From CAZTDU01 sp050248795 (GTDB lineage: Bacteria > Pseudomonadota > Gammaproteobacteria > Burkholderiales > SG8-39), in assembly GCA_050248795.1 (NCBI GenBank), contig JBFWRS010000083.1, forward strand, positions 1 to 8,673: a DNA stretch of 8,673 nucleotides. The letters are read 5' to 3'. The position numbers and the translations under genes were made by a program. Of this stretch, positions 6,613 to 8,673 are shown piece after piece; position 1 is the stretch's first letter, and each line of letters starts with the position of its first letter. The notes below the pieces were generated by a model. That model ran no database searches. It was not told the DNA's origin and worked only from the letters and a program-made list of their open reading frames with translations.

Positions 6613-6670
6613 CATCTGGTGGACCTGGCCGAAGAAGAAGTCAAAGCCCCGCGAATCCGACAAGCAGTAG
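6560..6670 (+). CDS. candidate single-pass small membrane protein (36 aa)
   Basis: The ORF encodes 36 residues: a hydrophobic helix (WVIFLEMGAVILIGAFIIWW, residues 2-21), then TWPKKKSKPRESDKQ, a positively charged tail. By the positive-inside rule the tail should be cytoplasmic with the helix in the inner membrane. It has an ideal AAGGAG site and a -10-like TAGAAT upstream. It overlaps the first 53 bases of mltA on the opposite strand and ends 4 nt before the convergent apaG stop. I do not recognise a family, and a function cannot be given. It could be a chance ORF, but a coherent transmembrane segment plus basic tail plus perfect Shine-Dalgarno is unlikely by accident in this GC-rich sequence. 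Confidence 0.55.
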   Translation: MWVIFLEMGAVILIGAFIIWWTWPKKKSKPRESDKQ

Positions 6671-6674
6671 CGAT

Positions 6675-7058
6675 TCAATGCAGTACGCGCGGCACCGACA
6701 GCGTGAACTCCGGAATCGGCGCCTCGAAACGCGTGCCATCCTCGGCCACCATCTGGTAGCTGCCGCGCATCGTGCCTACCGGCGTCGCGACAGCGGTGCC
6801 GCTGGTGTACTCGAACTGCTCGCCGGGACGCAGCAGCGGCTGCGCGCCGACCACGCCGAGGCCGCGCACTTCCTGCTCCTGGCCCGCGGCATCGCGGATG
6901 ATCCAGTGGCGGCTGATCAGTTGCGCGGCGACGTTTCCGGTGTTGCGGATCGTGATGGTGTAGGCGAAGACGTAGCGCGATGCCGCTTCGTCGGACTGGT
7001 CGGCGAGGTATTGCGTGACGGCGCTGACCGCGATCTCCGTGCGCTTCTCCTGTGCCAT
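6675..7058 (-). CDS. apaG: ApaG domain protein (Co2+/Mg2+ efflux-associated)
   Basis: This 127-residue protein is of typical ApaG length and is almost all beta strand, as expected of the fibronectin-III-like ApaG fold. Signatures are FAYTITIRNTGNVAAQLISRHW (31-52), the glycine-rich GLGVVG at 66-71, PLLRPGEQFEYTSG (74-87) and MRGSYQMVAEDG (97-108). In Salmonella apaG is genetically linked with Co2+ resistance/Mg2+ efflux; the biochemical role of the bacterial protein is unsettled. The ATG at 7058 has no Shine-Dalgarno. A TACAAT hexamer ends 7 nt upstream, so the mRNA may have almost no leader. It is divergent from rpe across 26 bp and upstream of mltA on the same strand. Confidence 0.95.
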   Translation of the reverse strand: MAQEKRTEIAVSAVTQYLADQSDEAASRYVFAYTITIRNTGNVAAQLISRHWIIRDAAGQEQEVRGLGVVGAQPLLRPGEQFEYTSGTAVATPVGTMRGSYQMVAEDGTRFEAPIPEFTLSVPRVLH

Positions 7059-7084
7059 GGCGGCTATTGTAAACTCGCGTCGCC
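7059..7084. promoter_or_regulatory. 26-bp apaG/rpe divergent spacer with two overlapping -10-like elements
   Basis: On the minus strand TACAAT (7071-7066) ends 7 nt before the apaG ATG. On the plus strand TAAACT (7070-7075) ends 9 nt before the rpe ATG; TATTGT (7065-7070) is an alternative. The hexamers share two bases. No good -35 is seen on either side, and both would lie in the opposite gene's coding sequence. Confidence 0.4.
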
Positions 7085-7741
7085 ATGTCGTTCCGCATCG
7101 CGCCCAGCATCCTTTCCGCGGATTTCGCGCGCCTTGGCGACGAGGTGCGCGCCGTGGCAGCGGCAGGCGCGGACCTCATTCACTTCGACGTCATGGACAA
7201 TCATTACGTGCCGAACCTCACCGTCGGCCCGCTGGTCTGCGCGGCGCTGCGCCCGCACGTCAAGCTGCCGCTCGACGTGCACCTGATGGTGAAACCGGTC
7301 GATCGCATCATCCCGGACTTCGCGAAAGCCGGCGCCGACATCATCAGCTTCCATCCCGAGGCGTCGGAACACGTCGACCGCAGCATCGCGCTGATCCGCG
7401 AGCACGGCTGCAGGCCCGGCCTGGTGCTGAATCCGGCAACGCCGCTTGCGTGCCTGGACCACGTGCTGGAAAAGCTCGACCTGGTACTGCTGATGTCGGT
7501 GAACCCCGGCTACGGCGGCCAGCAGTTCATCGAATCGGTGCTGCCGAAGATCGCCGCGGTGCGGCGCCGCATCGAAGCCTGCGGCCGCGACATCTGGCTC
7601 GAGGTCGATGGCGGCATCAAGGCCGACAACATCCGCCGCGTGGCGGACGCCGGCGCCGACACGTTCGTCGCCGGGTCGGCGATTTTCGGCTCGAAGGACT
7701 ACGCGGCGACCATCGCCGACATGCGCGCGCGCCTGTCGTGA
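7085..7741 (+). CDS. rpe: ribulose-phosphate 3-epimerase
   Basis: This 218-residue TIM-barrel enzyme interconverts D-ribulose 5-phosphate and D-xylulose 5-phosphate in the pentose phosphate pathway (and in the Calvin cycle, if the host fixes carbon). Motifs are IAPSILSADFARLG (5-18), IHFDVMDNHYVPNLTVGP (32-49) with metal ligands H33 and D35, DVHLMV with H66, MSVNPGYGGQQFI (137-149), and LEVDGGIK with D175. D35 and D175 are the family's acid/base pair. The phosphate loop is VAGSAIFG (195-202). Length and all active-site residues are complete. The ATG at 7085 lacks a Shine-Dalgarno. gph follows closely, and phosphoglycolate phosphatase next to rpe is a common pairing. rpe-gph-trpE is a familiar proteobacterial order. 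Confidence 0.98.
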   Translation: MSFRIAPSILSADFARLGDEVRAVAAAGADLIHFDVMDNHYVPNLTVGPLVCAALRPHVKLPLDVHLMVKPVDRIIPDFAKAGADIISFHPEASEHVDRSIALIREHGCRPGLVLNPATPLACLDHVLEKLDLVLLMSVNPGYGGQQFIESVLPKIAAVRRRIEACGRDIWLEVDGGIKADNIRRVADAGADTFVAGSAIFGSKDYAATIADMRARLS

Positions 7742-7760
7742 TGGCACTGCGGTGACCGCG

Positions 7761-8420
7761 ATGCGCGTGACGCGCGCGGCGCTGATCGACCTGGACGGCA
7801 CGCTTCTCGACACCGCGCCCGAACTCGCGGCGGCGGCGAACGCGATGCTTGACGAGCTCGGGCTGGCGCCGCTGCCGGGCGGGACCGTCAGCAGCTTCAT
7901 CGGGCAGGGCGTGCAGGTGCTGGTGTTGCGCTGCCTCGCGGCGTGCGGGCGCGAGCCGGCGGGCACGGAACTGGAGATCTTCTCGCGGCATTACGAGCGC
8001 CTGAGCGGCAGCGCGGCGCAGGCCTACCCGGGCGTACACGAGGGTCTCGCGGCGATGCGCGAGGGCGGACTTGCGCTCGCATGCGTCACCAACAAGCCGG
8101 CGCGCTTCACGCTGCCGTTGCTCGCTGCCGCCGGCCTCGCGCGCTACTTCGACGCGGTCGTGACCGCCGACGCGGTCGGCAGGCGCAAGCCCCACCCCGA
8201 ACCGTTCCTGCACGCCTGCCGCCTGCTCGGCGTGAGCCCCGGCGAGGCGGTCGTCATCGGCGACTCGGCTAACGACGCCGGTGCCGCGCACGCTGCCGGA
8301 TGCCGCTTCCTGCTGGTGCCGTATGGCTACCGCGAGGGCAGGGATGCGCGGGACATCGCCAGCGATGGTATAGTCGCGTCGCTGCACGAAGCAGCGATGC
8401 GAATCGCGCGACGACATTGA
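7761..8420 (+). CDS. gph: phosphoglycolate phosphatase (HAD superfamily)
   Basis: This 219-residue HAD hydrolase dephosphorylates 2-phosphoglycolate, a product of DNA-end repair and of Rubisco oxygenase activity. Motif I is DLDGTLLDT with nucleophile D10 and acid/base D12. Motif II is T110 (ACVTNKP). Motif III is K143 (RRKPHPEPF). Motif IV is GDSANDAGAA with D168 and D172. A helical cap (about 16-85) includes SSFIGQGV. All catalytic residues are present. The ATG at 7761 is chosen; an in-frame GTG at 7752 would add three residues. It begins 19 nt after rpe. Its TGA (8418-8420) overlaps a TTG that opens the putative trp leader ORF. The last 50 or so bases also contain a promoter for the next unit. 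Confidence 0.95.
   Translation: MRVTRAALIDLDGTLLDTAPELAAAANAMLDELGLAPLPGGTVSSFIGQGVQVLVLRCLAACGREPAGTELEIFSRHYERLSGSAAQAYPGVHEGLAAMREGGLALACVTNKPARFTLPLLAAAGLARYFDAVVTADAVGRRKPHPEPFLHACRLLGVSPGEAVVIGDSANDAGAAHAAGCRFLLVPYGYREGRDARDIASDGIVASLHEAAMRIARRH
8366..8374 (+). promoter_or_regulatory. extended -10 promoter (TGG-TATAGT) for the trp leader/trpE
   Basis: TATAGT matches five of six consensus bases and is preceded by TGn, the extended -10 motif that relieves the need for a -35. It lies in the 3' end of gph. Transcription would start near 8381, about 36 nt before the leader ORF and about 207 nt before trpE. Confidence 0.5.
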
Positions 8421-8482
8421 ACAACGCTCAGAACACGCTTCTCTCCCTCCCCAGGCACGGCTGGCGCCGCTGGCGCCCCTAG
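8417..8482 (+). CDS. putative trp operon leader peptide
   Basis: A 21-residue ORF starts at TTG 8417, overlapping the gph TGA in a TTGA arrangement, and ends HGWRRWRP-TAG. Two Trp codons (8462-8464 and 8471-8473) lie three codons apart near its end. Trp is a rare residue, and this ORF is directly upstream of trpE, so it fits a leader peptide whose translation senses charged tRNA-Trp. No Shine-Dalgarno precedes the TTG; initiation may depend on ribosomes finishing gph or the short in-frame MRIARRH at 8397. It is too small for ordinary gene calling, and the start codon is a guess. Confidence 0.5.
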   Translation: MNNAQNTLLSLPRHGWRRWRP

Positions 8483-8524
8483 CCGCGTTCGCGTTTTCGG
8501 CGCTCCCGTGCGGCACGGGCGCGC
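8455..8524 (+). promoter_or_regulatory. alternative hairpins in the trpE leader, probable attenuator
   Basis: Hairpin A is GGCGCC-GCT-GGCGCC (8463-8477) over the Trp codons. Hairpin B is 8500-8524: GCGC T CCCGTG - CGG - CACGGG C GCGC, ten pairs with one mismatch. CCGTGC (8506-8511) can instead pair with GCACGG (8455-8460), a copy of the hairpin-B 3' arm placed just before the Trp codons. These exclusive pairings resemble an attenuator. However, no T run follows hairpin B (the only one, TTTT at 8494-8497, precedes it), so the termination mode is unclear. Confidence 0.45.
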
Positions 8525-8576
8525 AGCAGCAAACCGCCGCCACCCAGCCCTGAACCGCAGCACCCGCAGAAGAAGT

Positions 8577-8580
8577 GGAG
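8577..8580 (+). promoter_or_regulatory. ribosome binding site of trpE
   Basis: GGAG lies 7 nt before the ATG at 8588 and supports that start. Confidence 0.65.
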
Positions 8581-8587
8581 CATTGCC

Positions 8588-8673
8588 ATGACCGAGCTTG
8601 AATTCAAGCAGCTCGCGCGAGAGGGATACACGCGCATACCCGTCGTCGCCGAGGCCCGCGCCGACCTTTTCAC
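8588..8673 (+). CDS. trpE: anthranilate synthase component I, N-terminus (cut by window edge)
   Basis: Only 28 codons are present, reading MTELEFKQLAREGYTRIPVV and then AEARADLF. This is the characteristic TrpE opening: F-x-x-L-A-x-x-G-Y-x-R-I-P-V/L at the N-terminal edge where feedback-inhibiting tryptophan binds. TrpE with TrpG converts chorismate and glutamine to anthranilate, the first committed step of tryptophan synthesis. Position after rpe-gph, a good Shine-Dalgarno, and a Trp-codon leader upstream all support the call. The catalytic chorismate-binding domain lies outside the window. Confidence 0.88.
   Translation, partial: MTELEFKQLAREGYTRIPVVAEARADLF

Noticed and set aside
7064..7966. 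A 300-codon minus-strand frame opposite rpe
   Set aside because: Rpe is complete with all catalytic residues; the antisense frame has no family resemblance.
8499..8535. Hairpin 8500-8524 as a classical Rho-independent terminator of gph
   Set aside because: No T run follows the stem, so it was recorded as part of a possible attenuator rather than a simple terminator.
1..8673. Mobile elements, CRISPR arrays, defence or secretion systems
   Set aside because: No transposase, integrase, direct-repeat array or related gene is visible; every large frame is accounted for by a conserved housekeeping gene.

Overview
The window looks like a conserved core segment of a high-GC betaproteobacterial chromosome. 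I infer this from the very GC-rich sequence, frequent GTG/TTG starts, and two familiar gene blocks: corC-ybeY-phoH-miaB, and mltA-apaG divergent from rpe-gph-trpE. The species cannot be named from this. I see no insertion sequence, phage gene, CRISPR array, toxin-antitoxin pair or defence module, and no intergenic stretch above 300 bases.

Left block (1-3453, all minus strand). A tRNA with anticodon CAT (probably elongator Met) has its own recognisable promoter. Only 21 bases after the tRNA comes a small exported protein of unknown function, then miaB (tRNA methylthiotransferase), phoH/ybeZ (ATPase), ybeY (rRNA maturation endonuclease) and the 5' end of corC. miaB/phoH and ybeY/corC overlap by 4 nt, and ybeY starts inside or just after phoH. 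No terminator is visible between the tRNA and the first protein gene, so the tRNA and the RNA-processing genes may share a transcript.

Middle block (3454-6670). On the plus strand are a UbiH/Coq6-type flavin hydroxylase, preceded by a -10 so close that the mRNA may be leaderless, and a periplasmic DsbC-like disulfide isomerase with a CPAC active site. They converge on mltA (lytic transglycosylase lipoprotein, minus strand). A 36-codon membrane-protein ORF with an excellent ribosome binding site lies antisense over the mltA start.

Right block (6675-8673). apaG (minus) and rpe (plus) diverge from a 26-bp gap with overlapping -10-like elements. rpe is followed by gph (phosphoglycolate phosphatase) and the start of trpE. 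The 167-bp gph-trpE gap holds an extended -10 promoter, a short ORF ending in a Trp-rich WRRW motif, and alternative hairpins, which together suggest a tryptophan attenuator.

Functionally the window joins translation and RNA maintenance (tRNA, MiaB, PhoH, YbeY), envelope upkeep (CorC, DsbC, MltA), ubiquinone synthesis, and pentose-phosphate/phosphoglycolate metabolism leading into tryptophan synthesis. The most interesting items are regulatory arrangements and one candidate small protein rather than a new multi-gene system.
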